Of a stretch of 64,000 bases of DNA, positions 30,435-39,529 are shown one piece after another; within the stretch, counting starts at the first letter, position 1; every line of letters begins with the position of its first letter. The stretch comes from Niveispirillum cyanobacteriorum. Its GTDB lineage: Bacteria; Pseudomonadota; Alphaproteobacteria; Azospirillales; Azospirillaceae. The notes under the pieces are model-generated. The model was not told where the DNA came from and ran no database searches. It saw nothing but the letters and a program-made list of their open reading frames with translations. Location of the stretch: positions 3,333,867 to 3,397,866 of the forward strand of contig NZ_CP025611.1 of NCBI RefSeq assembly GCF_002868735.1, written 5' to 3'. The position numbers were made by a program, and so were the translations under genes.

Positions 30435-32560
30435 CAGAAGCTGTAATCCCAGCCGACGGTCAGGGTGCGGCCACGGCCGGCATAGTAACGCTGGCTATCG
30501 GTCAGACGCTGGGTCTGGCTGTTATAATCGATGAACTGCCGGTCCAGCAGGTTCTGCACCGACAGGGTCACACCACCGATGGGCAGCTCATAGCGGATGG
30601 AACTGTCAACCACCGTGTAGCCCTTGAAGCTGGCAAAGACATTGCCACTGCCGACATCGCCCGAGAGATAAGTCTGGGTCTGCACCCGCGCCGTGATCTT
30701 ATCCTGCGCGTATGTGGCGGCGAGGTTCAGGCGGTCGGGCGAGATGTTGGCACCATCCAGGCGAACATCGACCTTGCCGTCATTATTGCTGTCGGCGCGT
30801 CCCTTCAGATGAGCATACCCGCCCGACAAGGTCAGACCGGGCAGGGGCGTCTCATAGGACAGGTTCAGTTCCAGCCCCTCGATCTCCACCCGCTGGCGCT
30901 GCACCTCATAAACACCGTTCAGCAGGACCAGAAGCTGCCCTTCCTTCGAACTGGACCAAAAATAGGTGGCACCGCCCTTGAACGGACCATAGTCGCCCTC
31001 AATCCCGATCTCCTTGTTGTTGGAGACGATGGGGTTGATGTTCAGGTAATTGTCCAGATCGATACCCACCTGGGTAATGGCGCGCGTGATGCGGCCCACG
31101 TCGGGGGCGGTGTAGCCCTCGGCATAAGACGCGTAGGCGCGCAGACCGTCCACCGGCTCCACGATCACCCCGCCATTCCACAGCGTGTCGCTGAAGCTCG
31201 GGCTGCCGCCCGAGACGAAGCGGGAACCGTAGGAGGCCAGCGTCGTGTAATCATCGATGGTGATGCGGGCATTTTCCGACCGCACGCCGCCGGCCAGTCG
31301 CAGCTTCTCATCCAGCAATGCCAGATTGAGCTGGGCGAAGGGAGCCAGACTGCGGAAATCCGTGGGCGGCACCCATTTGCGGCCCGTGGCGATCAGGCGC
31401 TGTTCGGTCGTGTCCCAGATGGCGTCGAAACCGACGGTGCCCGTCAGATCCTCAAACCCCGGCATGGCGCGCTCATAGGCGATCTTGCCGCCCGTTTTGC
31501 GCGACCGGTTCTGCGACTGATCGAACAGGGTGCCGTTGGGGGCCAGACGCACATCCTGGAAGGTGGCGATGGGCAACGGGTCGCCGCCAAACGTGTCGCG
31601 CGACCGGTTGAAGAAAATCTGGCTGGTCAGGGTACCGCCCGCCAGATCATCGTCGGTCAGGGACAGGGCTACGCTTTCGGTGCGGTTGGCTGCCGGTGTG
31701 CCCGGCGGATTGCCCTTGACCGACGTGCCGGGCAGCTTACGGGCGCGGTTGCCGGTGACGGCCACATAGTCACCATCGCCCTTCAGTTCGAACCGGCTGG
31801 CGATCAGGTCCAGGCGCGCGCCCTCCCAGACTTCATATCCGAAGCGTGCGAAGACATTGGTGCTGGCGCTGTCCTGGGTTTCGCCCTGGGTGCTGTCCAT
31901 GCCGATGCGGCGGCCATTGGCGTCATAGAAGGCGCCGCGTGTCTCATAGGCCGCACCCACGGTGGCATCAAACCGCCCGTCCCGGTGGCTGAGCAGGGCC
32001 GCCACCTTGCCGCCAAAACTGTCGCCTTCGAACCCGTCATTGGCCGTGCCCTGGACCAGGACGCGACCGCTATTGCCATCGGCCTTGGGCGCGCTCACGG
32101 TCACCTGATTGACGATGCCGCCGGTCCCGCCGATGCCCTGCAACGCGTTGGAGCCGAAAATCACCTCCACCCGATCCACGAAGAACGGATCGATGGTGAA
32201 GCCGTCGCGCGACCCGTCACGCAGCGGGGTGGATTGCGGGATGCCGTTGATGGCGTAAAGCGGCGACCGGCCGCGCAGCGTTTCACCGGCTCCCGACAGC
32301 TTCTGGCGGGTGGGGGAGAAAGACGGGATCAGGGTGGCCACGGCATCCACGACCGATCCGCTGATGGCCGCCTGCTGTGCCAGATCGGCGCTGCCGATGA
32401 CATCCACGGTCAGGGGCAGGGCGTTGGCCGGCAGCTTGGTGCGCGCCGCCGTGACAACGATGGCATCGATATCGTCCTGTGCCTTCGCTGCCTGCTGTGC
32501 GGCGGCGGGCAGGGCAATCAGGCTGCTGCTGATCATCAGGAACGACAAGGACTTGCGCAT
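30434..32560 (-). CDS. TonB-dependent siderophore-type receptor
   Basis: A 708-residue outer-membrane receptor. The signal peptide is at about 1-21 (SFLMISSSLIALPAAAQQ), followed by the TonB box DAIVVTAAR. The plug has GAGETLRGRSPLYAINGIPQ and RVEVIFGSNALQGIGGTGGI. The barrel ends LTVGWDYSF with the terminal phenylalanine. Plug features and the coupled PepSY_TM gene fit ferric-siderophore uptake. A Fur-like site lies about 50-70 nt upstream of the start in an AT-rich gap, consistent with iron repression. The ligand cannot be told from sequence. Confidence 0.93.
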   Translation of the reverse strand: MRKSLSFLMISSSLIALPAAAQQAAKAQDDIDAIVVTAARTKLPANALPLTVDVIGSADLAQQAAISGSVVDAVATLIPSFSPTRQKLSGAGETLRGRSPLYAINGIPQSTPLRDGSRDGFTIDPFFVDRVEVIFGSNALQGIGGTGGIVNQVTVSAPKADGNSGRVLVQGTANDGFEGDSFGGKVAALLSHRDGRFDATVGAAYETRGAFYDANGRRIGMDSTQGETQDSASTNVFARFGYEVWEGARLDLIASRFELKGDGDYVAVTGNRARKLPGTSVKGNPPGTPAANRTESVALSLTDDDLAGGTLTSQIFFNRSRDTFGGDPLPIATFQDVRLAPNGTLFDQSQNRSRKTGGKIAYERAMPGFEDLTGTVGFDAIWDTTEQRLIATGRKWVPPTDFRSLAPFAQLNLALLDEKLRLAGGVRSENARITIDDYTTLASYGSRFVSGGSPSFSDTLWNGGVIVEPVDGLRAYASYAEGYTAPDVGRITRAITQVGIDLDNYLNINPIVSNNKEIGIEGDYGPFKGGATYFWSSSKEGQLLVLLNGVYEVQRQRVEIEGLELNLSYETPLPGLTLSGGYAHLKGRADSNNDGKVDVRLDGANISPDRLNLAATYAQDKITARVQTQTYLSGDVGSGNVFASFKGYTVVDSSIRYELPIGGVTLSVQNLLDRQFIDYNSQTQRLTDSQRYYAGRGRTLTVGWDYSF

Positions 32561-32932
32561 CGAAACCTCTCCTTTTCAAAACGCCGGGACCCTATGACGT
32601 CACACATACAAATGCAACTCATTATCAATGCTATTGATGCAAGTCGGGTTTGATGCTGCGGGGTGCTGGAGGTCAATAGGGGGGAGTTTATTGCAAATAT
32701 GAAATCAAATAAAAATGGCAAACAAATAAATATTTGTTCTCGTAAACAAAATCTTCATGTCGCAAATGCCACAGAGGTTAATAATGAATAAACACTGTTA
32801 CAATTCACTATTGCAGTAAAATTGGCCCTATACGAGTGTTCCGCCGGTGCCTTGGGGCACATTGACTGAGCGCGCGCCCGCAAGCTTGCCGAACAGAGGC
32901 GCGGCCTGTTGGAACAAGGGGACACAGCAACC
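32561..32932. other. AT-rich divergent regulatory region between two TonB receptor genes
   Basis: No gene is supported in these 372 bases. The part from about 32685 to 32830 is among the most AT-rich stretches of the window and presumably holds promoters for both divergent receptors. The Fur-like site is nearest the minus-strand receptor. The plus-strand receptor has only a weak ribosome-binding site (AAGGGG, 15 nt before the ATG). Confidence 0.7.
32610..32630 (-). promoter_or_regulatory. Putative Fur-binding site
   Basis: Read on the minus strand, CATTGATAATGAGTTGCATTT contains GATAATGA followed by a partly matching second half. It agrees with the left half of the 19-bp Fur consensus GATAATGATAATCATTATC. 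It sits about 50 nt upstream of the siderophore receptor start. Partial match, judged by eye. Confidence 0.45.
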
Positions 32933-35900
32933 ATGACACTTTCTAATAATGTGCGCGGCTCGGTCCGCTCCCGCCTGCTGCTGGGCGCCGCCCTGGCCGC
33001 GGTGCTGGCGCCGATGGGCACCGCCCTGGCGCAGGATGCGATCGAAGAGATCGTTGTGACCGGTTCGCGCATTGCGCGTCCCAATGATACCTCCACCAGC
33101 CCCGTTTACTCGGTGGGTGCCGCCGAGATTGACGCGCTTCAGCAGCCGGAAGTCGAGAAAATCTTCCGCATGCTGCCCGTCACGGTTCCCGGCGACGGCC
33201 AGAACACCAATAACGGCACCGCCGGCGCCTCCACCGTCGATCTGCGCGGCCTGGGTGCCCAGCGCAACCTGATCATGATGGATGGCAAGCGCGTCACGCC
33301 GTACAATTTCAACGGTCTGGTTGACGTCTCCACCATCCCGACGGCCCTGATTGAGCGTGTGGACATCGTCACCGGCGGTGCGTCCGCCGTGTACGGCTCG
33401 GACGCCATGTCCGGCGCCATCAACTTCATCATGAAGGATGATTTTGAAGGCGTTGATGCTAATTACGACTATTCCGTCACGGGCGAGGGGGATGGTCACA
33501 TCCATTCCGCCGATGTGACCGTCGGTTCCAACCTGGCCGATGGCCGCGGCAATGTCGTGCTGGGCATCAACTACTCGCAGCGCAAGGGCGTGCAGCTGGG
33601 TTCCCGTCCGCTGGGTCAGCTGGGTATCGCCACCGCGTCGGGTGCTAATTACCAGAACTTCCTGGATGGCAAGGTGCCGGACCCTGCCCCGGCGGGTTGC
33701 GGTGGTCCGAACTCCGTCGCGGCTGGCGGTTCGCCGACCACGCTGCCGTCGCGCGTCACCATCGCCGGCGGCCCGGCCCTGGGTCAGTTCCGCGATGATG
33801 GCTCCATCGGCGCCAACTGCTCGGTCTTCAACTTCAATCCGTATAACTACTACCAGACCCCGCTGGAGCGTTTTGGGGGCTTCGCGTCCGGCCATTACGA
33901 GATCAACGAGCATGTCGAGGCCTATGGCCGCTTCTCGTACTCCAGCACGAAGAACACCCAGCAGGTCGCGCCGTCGGGCATTTTCGGCACCACCTTCTTC
34001 GTGCCGCTGAACAACCCGTATCTGACGGGTGCTGCCCGTCAGACCATTATCAACGCCGCCAATGCCGGCCGCACTGCTGGTACGGTGATGACGGGCGGTG
34101 TCTTCCCGAACTGGGTGGACGTCAACAATAACGGCGTTGTCGATCAGGCCGACGATATCCGTCTGTCGATCAGCCGCCGTACCGTGGAACTGGGGCCCCG
34201 CTCCACCTCCTACGACAATAACGCGTTCCAGTTCCTGACGGGGCTGCGCGGCGACATCATGGAAGGCTGGACCTATGATGTGTCGGTGCAGCATGGCGAA
34301 AGCAGCCGCACCAACCTGAGCCAGGGCTATACCAACATCACCAATGTCGGCAACGCGCTGAACGCCGTCAGCACCACGGCCTGCCGTGGCGGCCAGGGCG
34401 GCTGCGTGCCGATCAACCTGTTCGGTGGCTTCGGCTCCATCACCCCGGAAATGGCGGCCTATGCCTCCGCGTCGGCCATCGACAAGCAGCATTACGCCCA
34501 GACCATCGTCACCGGTTCCGTCAGCGGCCCGATCGAAGGTCTGGTCAGCCCCTGGGCCAGTGACAGCGTTGCCGTCAGCTTCGGTGCCGAGTACCGCAAG
34601 GAAACCGGCTCCCGCACACCGGACGAATGCTGGAAGCTGGCTCCGGCCTCGTGCCTGGGTGGTGCGGGCGGTAACCTGCGCCCGATCTCCGGCGGTTTCG
34701 ACGTGCAGGAAGTCTTCGGCGAAGTGCTGGTGCCGCTGGTCGCGGACAAGCCGGGCTTCGAGTCGCTGGACCTGGAAGCGGCCTATCGTTACGCCGACTA
34801 TGACCCGACCGGCGTCAACAAGACCTGGAAGCTGGGCCTGAACTGGACCCCGATAGACAGCGTCCGTTTCCGTGGTTCGCAGCAGCGCGCGGCCCGCGCC
34901 CCGAACGTAGGTGAACTGGCGGCACCGCAGGTCGCGGCCCTGCAGAATGCCAATACCGACCCCTGCTCGGTCGGCAATGCGGCGGCTCTGACGGATGCCA
35001 CCCTGCGCGCCCGCTGCATTTCCACCGGCATGACCGCCGCCCAGGTCGGTAATGTCGTGGATATCGCCGCCGGTCAGGTGAACGTGTTCGCCGGTACTGA
35101 TCTGGCCCGCTTGCCGACCCCGGAAGTGGCCGACACCAGCACGTTGGGCATCGTCCTGACCCCGGATCTGGGTGCGATCAAGAACACCTTCATCTCGCTG
35201 GACTATTACAACATCAAGATCAAGGACGTGATCGGCGCCTTTGCACCGCAGGAAATCCTGGACGGTTGCTATGTCGCCGGTGACGCCAGCCAGTGCGCCA
35301 AGGTCATCCGCGTCGGTGGCACGCTGACTCTGCCGGGTGCAGGTCTGCAGGCCTTCACGACCAACCTGAACTACCTGAAGGCCGAAGGTCTGGAACTGGG
35401 CGTCAACTTCAATGTCGACCTGGAGGATCTGGGCGTCGGCGGCGATATGGGCACCCTGATCTTCGCCCTGAACGCCAACTACTACCTGACGCAGGAGTCC
35501 AAGAGCTCCGACCAGACCCCGGTCCTGGACTGCGTGGGCCGCTTCGGCACCAGCTGCCCCGGCGCCGTCGGTGCCGGTGGCGTCGGCAGCCCGCTGCCGG
35601 AAGTCCGCTGGGTTCAGCGCATGAACTGGAATATCGGCGACTTCACCATCGGTTATACCTGGCGTCACCTGGGTGGGGTGGAGATCGAGGAGCGTCAGAA
35701 GCCCACGACCTTCGACAAGTTCGAGAAGATCAAGGCTTACAACTACATCGACCTCCAGGGTTCGTATCAGCTGTTCGAGCAGGTGCGCCTCAGCGCCGGC
35801 GTGACCAACCTGTTCGAAAAGGACCCGCCGGTGGTCGGCAACGAAGCGGGCGCCACCTCTGCCAACTCGGGCAACACCTTCCCCAGCATGTATGATCCGC

Positions 35901-35941
35901 TGGGCCGCGTGTTCTCGGTTGGTGTGAACGTGCGCTTCTGA
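32933..35941 (+). CDS. Large TonB-dependent receptor (carbohydrate/peptide type)
   Basis: A 1002-residue outer-membrane receptor. The signal peptide covers about 1-36 (RLLLGAALAAVLAPMGTALA), followed by the TonB box EEIVVTGSRI. The plug contains GASTVDLRGLGAQRNLIMMD and RVDIVTGGASAVYGSDAMSG, the form usual in large sphingomonad/xanthomonad-type receptors. The barrel ends FSVGVNVRF. The size and plug style differ from the siderophore receptor transcribed away from it. Several cysteines in extracellular-loop regions (for example DCVGRFGTSCPG) suggest disulfides. A terminator-like hairpin follows, then a membrane regulator gene that may control it. ATG 32933 gives the normal signal peptide. Confidence 0.93.
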   Translation: MTLSNNVRGSVRSRLLLGAALAAVLAPMGTALAQDAIEEIVVTGSRIARPNDTSTSPVYSVGAAEIDALQQPEVEKIFRMLPVTVPGDGQNTNNGTAGASTVDLRGLGAQRNLIMMDGKRVTPYNFNGLVDVSTIPTALIERVDIVTGGASAVYGSDAMSGAINFIMKDDFEGVDANYDYSVTGEGDGHIHSADVTVGSNLADGRGNVVLGINYSQRKGVQLGSRPLGQLGIATASGANYQNFLDGKVPDPAPAGCGGPNSVAAGGSPTTLPSRVTIAGGPALGQFRDDGSIGANCSVFNFNPYNYYQTPLERFGGFASGHYEINEHVEAYGRFSYSSTKNTQQVAPSGIFGTTFFVPLNNPYLTGAARQTIINAANAGRTAGTVMTGGVFPNWVDVNNNGVVDQADDIRLSISRRTVELGPRSTSYDNNAFQFLTGLRGDIMEGWTYDVSVQHGESSRTNLSQGYTNITNVGNALNAVSTTACRGGQGGCVPINLFGGFGSITPEMAAYASASAIDKQHYAQTIVTGSVSGPIEGLVSPWASDSVAVSFGAEYRKETGSRTPDECWKLAPASCLGGAGGNLRPISGGFDVQEVFGEVLVPLVADKPGFESLDLEAAYRYADYDPTGVNKTWKLGLNWTPIDSVRFRGSQQRAARAPNVGELAAPQVAALQNANTDPCSVGNAAALTDATLRARCISTGMTAAQVGNVVDIAAGQVNVFAGTDLARLPTPEVADTSTLGIVLTPDLGAIKNTFISLDYYNIKIKDVIGAFAPQEILDGCYVAGDASQCAKVIRVGGTLTLPGAGLQAFTTNLNYLKAEGLELGVNFNVDLEDLGVGGDMGTLIFALNANYYLTQESKSSDQTPVLDCVGRFGTSCPGAVGAGGVGSPLPEVRWVQRMNWNIGDFTIGYTWRHLGGVEIEERQKPTTFDKFEKIKAYNYIDLQGSYQLFEQVRLSAGVTNLFEKDPPVVGNEAGATSANSGNTFPSMYDPLGRVFSVGVNVRF

Positions 35942-36015
35942 TCCCGGATGGCTGGAGCGGTACCGGATGACCGGTGCCGTTCCGACCGGCCAGGATTAAC
36001 ATACCCCGGGCGCGC

Positions 36016-36049
36016 AACCCGACCGGTCCCATGCGGGACTGGCCGGGTT
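36016..36049 (+). terminator. Hairpin terminator-like structure after the large receptor
   Basis: A 15-bp stem (36016-36030 with 36035-36049), with two positions that pair as G-U in RNA, encloses an ATGC loop. No clean T tract follows, so it may act as an mRNA-stabilising hairpin instead. Confidence 0.5.
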
Positions 36050-36180
36050 GCCGTCATTTCGGATATCATTATTGCAACGCGGCCCGCGGGGTGGCTGAAA
36101 TGATTGAAAGTCACGGTGAAACTTAATTAACAAGGCTGTCCGGCAGGACGGCCACGGCCTGCGGAGTGTGGGTAGCGGGA

Positions 36181-38379
36181 ATGAACCATCTGGCATCCGG
36201 GTTCGACATCAATCCCGACCAGGATCTGGTCGTGGGTGATGTGACGATCAGCCCATCGCTGAACCGGATCGCCATGGGCGACCGGCAGCGCCGGGTGGAG
36301 CCGCGCATCATGCAGGTGCTGGTGCTGCTGGTTCGCCATCAGGGACAATCGGTTTCCCGCGACACGCTGCTGCATCATTGTTGGGGTGGGGTGTTCGTCG
36401 CCGAAGACAGCCTCAACCGCTGTATCTTCCAGCTGCGCCGCGCGCTCCGAGATGTCGGCAGCACCCGTTTGCGCGTGGAAACGATCCCGAAATTCGGATA
36501 CGCACTGTTCGTGGATGAAGGGGCGGAGGCAGAGGCCGCGCCTGTGGCGACCCCGGCCACCGACGGACTGGAAACACCTGTTTCCACCGCCGATACGGAT
36601 ACCGCCCGCGCTGCCGCGCTCCCGCCGGCGGGTACCCTGCCAGCCACGGTAGAGGCACGCCGTTTACGTTTGGCGCTGTCTGTCGCGGTGGCGCTGCTGT
36701 CGCTGGCCGTGATCGTGCTGGGTGTGGCCTATTGGCGGGCGGATCGGGTGGAGCCTTCGCTGGCCATCCCCGTCTTCGACGTGCTCCCGCTGACCCTGGA
36801 ACCGGGGATGGACCTGTTCCCGGCCCTGTCACCGGACGGGGAGATGGCGGCCTACGCCGCCCGCAATTCCTTTGACGATTTCGACATCATCCTACGGGGC
36901 ACCGGGCCCAATGGCCGGTCGGTGTCGCTGACCAATACGGCCGATCATGATCGGATGCCCGTCTGGTCGCCCCGTGGGGATGCCATCGCCTTCCTGCGCA
37001 GTGACCGCGACTGGAACTGCGCCATCTATGTCATCGCTGTGCCGGTGGGCAAGGAACGCCGCATCGGTGACTGTGTCGGTGATCAGCTGCCCAACCTGGC
37101 TTGGCGGCCCGACGGACAGGCCATCATCTTCACCGGCGTGCCCGATGCCACCGTGAAGATGTCGCGTCTGATGATGATGCCGCTGGAGGGGGGGCAGGCA
37201 AGCCTGCTGCCGGTGCCGCCGGGTGGCAATGCCGATGACTGGATCCCCGCCTATTCTCCCGATGGCCGCAAACTCGCCTTTGCTCGCGCCTGGCCCGACG
37301 GCAAGCTGTCGATCATGGTGGTGGACACGCGCAGCGGCAAGGAACTGCACCGGCTGGCCCTGGACAGCACGTCTGTGAACTTTGCCTGGTCCGTGGATGG
37401 ACGCGGGCTTTACATGACCAATGCCAGCCGGCAGCGGCGGGGCCTGTGGTATGTCGATCTGCAGACCGCGCGCTGGCAGCAGGTGATGCCCGGCATCGGC
37501 CAGTTGGGCCGTCTGGCCGTTGCCAGCCAGCGCGGCAACATGGCCATGGAGATCTACCGTGGCCATGCCGACATCATGGAATTCACCACCGACGCGCATG
37601 AGCGCACCCTGCAGGGGTCCGGCGCCAACGAATATGAGCCGCAGCTGTCGCCCGATGGGCGGGCGCTGGCCTTCGTGTCCGACCGCACCGGTGAGCCGCA
37701 GATATGGCTGGCCGAAGATGACCGCCCGCCCCGGCCCCTGACCAATCTGCAGGGGGCGAACATGAACGGGCTGCGCTGGTCCCCCGATGGCCGCGCCCTG
37801 CTGTTCGTGGCGGAGGTCGCCATGGTCAGCGACCTGTACCGTGTCACCATTTCCGACGAGGCGACGGTGCGGCTGACCCATGATGGGCATGCCAAGAACG
37901 CGCCCGTCTGGATGCAGGATGGTCGTATCCGCATTCCCATCCGGGGGGAAACGACTTGGGATATCTGGCTGATCGATCCAGCGGGTGCCGCACCCGTGAA
38001 GATCGACGAGAACCGCGACTATATCGACATGTCGACAGATGGTTCCATGCTGCTGGTCGGCAATAGTGGCAGCACCAAGCTGACCTGGACCGCGCTGAAG
38101 GGGGAGGGTGGCGGAACGCTGGACCTGCCCGTCACGCTGCGCCGGCGCAATGTCGTGGTCTGTCCCGACACGATCTATGCGGCCCGCGTCAACCTGCCCT
38201 CGGCAGAGGTGGTTGCCGTTGATCGCAAGACGGGGGCGGAACGCCGCTTGGGCATGGTGGCCCGCACCGAAAGCCGGGGCCAGATCACTGCCGACTGTGC
38301 CAACGGGTCGGTGATGATGATGCAGTTCGTGGGTCAGGAATCCGATCTGGTCCTGCTGAACCCTGTCAGGCCCGAGTGA
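36181..38379 (+). CDS. ToxR/CadC-like membrane regulator: OmpR-type wHTH plus TolB-like propeller
   Basis: A 732-residue protein. Residues about 15-110 form an OmpR/PhoB-type winged helix (RVEPRIMQVLVLLVRHQGQS, LHHCWGGVFVAEDSLNRCIF, LRVETIPKFGYALF). A linker leads to one membrane helix at about 163-185 (LRLALSVAVALLSLAVIVLG). The periplasmic part is a WD40/PD40 (TolB-like) propeller with repeated SPDG turns (ALSPDGEMAAYAARN, YSPDGRKLAFARAW, LSPDGRALAFVSDR, WSPDGRALLFVAEV). Such proteins act as one-component transmembrane regulators. Position next to the 1002-residue receptor suggests it senses the same ligand in the periplasm. ATG 36181 is used; GTG 36166 is in frame. Confidence 0.9.
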   Translation: MNHLASGFDINPDQDLVVGDVTISPSLNRIAMGDRQRRVEPRIMQVLVLLVRHQGQSVSRDTLLHHCWGGVFVAEDSLNRCIFQLRRALRDVGSTRLRVETIPKFGYALFVDEGAEAEAAPVATPATDGLETPVSTADTDTARAAALPPAGTLPATVEARRLRLALSVAVALLSLAVIVLGVAYWRADRVEPSLAIPVFDVLPLTLEPGMDLFPALSPDGEMAAYAARNSFDDFDIILRGTGPNGRSVSLTNTADHDRMPVWSPRGDAIAFLRSDRDWNCAIYVIAVPVGKERRIGDCVGDQLPNLAWRPDGQAIIFTGVPDATVKMSRLMMMPLEGGQASLLPVPPGGNADDWIPAYSPDGRKLAFARAWPDGKLSIMVVDTRSGKELHRLALDSTSVNFAWSVDGRGLYMTNASRQRRGLWYVDLQTARWQQVMPGIGQLGRLAVASQRGNMAMEIYRGHADIMEFTTDAHERTLQGSGANEYEPQLSPDGRALAFVSDRTGEPQIWLAEDDRPPRPLTNLQGANMNGLRWSPDGRALLFVAEVAMVSDLYRVTISDEATVRLTHDGHAKNAPVWMQDGRIRIPIRGETTWDIWLIDPAGAAPVKIDENRDYIDMSTDGSMLLVGNSGSTKLTWTALKGEGGGTLDLPVTLRRRNVVVCPDTIYAARVNLPSAEVVAVDRKTGAERRLGMVARTESRGQITADCANGSVMMMQFVGQESDLVLLNPVRPE

Positions 38380-38557
38380 TTTGCCGCTGATACGGTCAGC
38401 GCCGAATCTTTTCCGGGTTGCCGTAACGGCATCGGATTTCCCTTAGATTTTCCGAAGGACAGGCTGGGTTGGGTGAGGGGGCCTATGTGCCGGAGAAGGG
38501 GGTGGGGGCGTGCCCCATCATCCATCTCACCGCCGCGATCATTCTGGAAATGTGCCC

Positions 38558-38574
38558 ATCATCTTTCCATCATG
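38558..38574. repeat. 17-nt direct repeat, copy 1
   Basis: ATCATCTTTCCATCATG; an identical copy lies at 38680-38696, 122 nt downstream. Each copy contains a short ATCAT...ATCATG pattern. Possible operator. Confidence 0.75.
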
Positions 38575-38653
38575 TGTCAAAAGTGGTCTGATTGATGTCA
38601 AATTATGGTATAAAAATCAGTGATTTAGGGTAAATAACGGGCTTTCGTCAGGC

Positions 38654-38685
38654 GATGATCGGCTTTCAATCAGCCAATGATCATC
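38654..38685. promoter_or_regulatory. Imperfect inverted repeat, possible operator
   Basis: GATGATCGGCT (38654-38664) pairs with AGCC (38672-38675) and GATCATC (38679-38685), leaving a 3-nt bulge and a 7-nt loop. It overlaps the second copy of the direct repeat. Confidence 0.45.
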
Positions 38686-38696
38686 TTTCCATCATG
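38680..38696. repeat. 17-nt direct repeat, copy 2
   Basis: Identical to 38558-38574. It lies 94 nt upstream of the small-protein start at 38791. Confidence 0.75.
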
Positions 38697-38790
38697 GTCA
38701 GTTCGATGCAGTCCGGCAATCTTTCCCCTGTCGCCGTCACGGATGCCTGAACAATCGGCAAAGAACGGCACAGATCAGTTGGGGGAAAAG

Positions 38791-39036
38791 ATGAAGGACG
38801 GAAAACTCCGCCTCAAGGCATGCATCAATATCGAATTCCATACTGAAAACTTCGTCGAGGCGGGTGAGCATCAAAAGCGGCTGATCGAGCTGCTGGAAGA
38901 GGTCCAGCGCCATTATCCGGACAGTACGCTGGACCTGCGCGAACTGCGCAACCGCACCGCCGCCAATTCCGGGACCGCGCCGCGTCCGCCGGTCACCCGC
39001 ACGGGCCGTCTGCGTCCCTATGCCAGCGTCGCCTGA
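38791..39036 (+). CDS. Small protein of unknown function
   Basis: An 81-residue protein with no recognised family. It is basic, has an amphipathic stretch EAGEHQKRLIELLEEVQRHY (about 23-42) and a proline/arginine-rich tail (RPPVTRTGRLRPYASVA). ATG 38791 follows GGGGG at good spacing; an in-frame ATG at 38743 would add 16 residues. The MarR-like gene begins 15 nt later, so they are probably cotranscribed. The complex repeat region upstream suggests regulated expression. Confidence 0.65.
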   Translation: MKDGKLRLKACINIEFHTENFVEAGEHQKRLIELLEEVQRHYPDSTLDLRELRNRTAANSGTAPRPPVTRTGRLRPYASVA

Positions 39037-39051
39037 TAGGGGGATTGTTTC

Positions 39052-39408
39052 ATGCAACGTTATCCCAGCACGGCGCTGGCCATCACGCAGGCCCTGTTGA
39101 AGATCAATCCGCGCATGTCGCTGCGCACGGCGGCGGCCCTGCTGACCATCTGCGAGAATGAAGGCATCAGCCAGGCGGAACTCTCCTATCTGATGGGGGA
39201 GGCGCCCTGCGCCATCAGCCGGGCCATTGACGAGCTGTCGCGCGATGTGGAAGAGGGGAGGGGCGATGCCGCCGGTGCGCTGGTCGAACGCCGGGCCTGG
39301 ACCCAGGATGCCCGTCTGCGCGTGGTGCAACTGACGCCGCGTGGCCGTGCGATCCGGGACCTGCTGAACAGCCAGATTGAGGCGGCACGCCCCATCGTGG
39401 CCGCCTGA
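39052..39408 (+). CDS. MarR-like winged-helix regulator
   Basis: A 118-residue protein with a MarR-type fold: helices MSLRTAAALLTICENEGIS and QAELSYLMGEAPCAISRAID (recognition region about 44-64), then the wing LVERRAWTQDARLRVVQLTP and the closing GRAIRDLLNSQIEAA. It is shorter at its N-terminus than typical MarR proteins, so the dimerisation helices may be reduced. It follows the small-protein gene by 15 nt. Autoregulation through the repeats at 38558-38696 is a possibility suggested by position only. Confidence 0.82.
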   Translation: MQRYPSTALAITQALLKINPRMSLRTAAALLTICENEGISQAELSYLMGEAPCAISRAIDELSRDVEEGRGDAAGALVERRAWTQDARLRVVQLTPRGRAIRDLLNSQIEAARPIVAA

Positions 39409-39501
39409 ATATTGTAGTTCATGCCCCTCAATCGCCGGCGCCCACATCCATGGGCTTGGGCTTACGCGGCACGAGCCGCGCGGCGGCAGTCGTCGCCGTA
39501 C

Positions 39502-39526
39502 CACCGGTCAACAATTTTAACCGGTG
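39502..39526. terminator. Short hairpin between convergent genes
   Basis: CACCGGT (39502-39508) pairs perfectly with ACCGGTG (39520-39526), followed on the plus strand by ATTTTA. It lies between the MarR-like gene and the convergent minus-strand gene ending at 39530. Confidence 0.5.
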
Positions 39527-39529
39527 ATT

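Larger units (their letters stand above)
38380..38790. other. Intergenic region rich in repeats, upstream of a small-protein/MarR unit
   Basis: No gene is supported here. From about 38570 to 38640 the sequence becomes AT-rich (TATGGTATAAAAATCAGTG), unlike surrounding DNA. It contains two copies of a 17-nt repeat and an imperfect inverted repeat, listed separately, so it is probably a control region for the downstream genes. Confidence 0.65.

Noticed and set aside
30809..32653. 614-codon plus-strand open frame opposite the siderophore receptor
   Set aside because: Shadow frame; no recognisable motifs, and the minus strand encodes a complete receptor with signal peptide, plug and terminal phenylalanine.
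32828..35668. 946-codon minus-strand open frame opposite the large TonB receptor
   Set aside because: Antisense shadow of a clear receptor gene; its His/Asp/Gly-rich composition is an artefact of high GC, and it has no ribosome-binding site or domain.
38558..38696. CRISPR array
   Set aside because: Only two copies of a 17-nt repeat with one 105-nt interval, no cas genes nearby.
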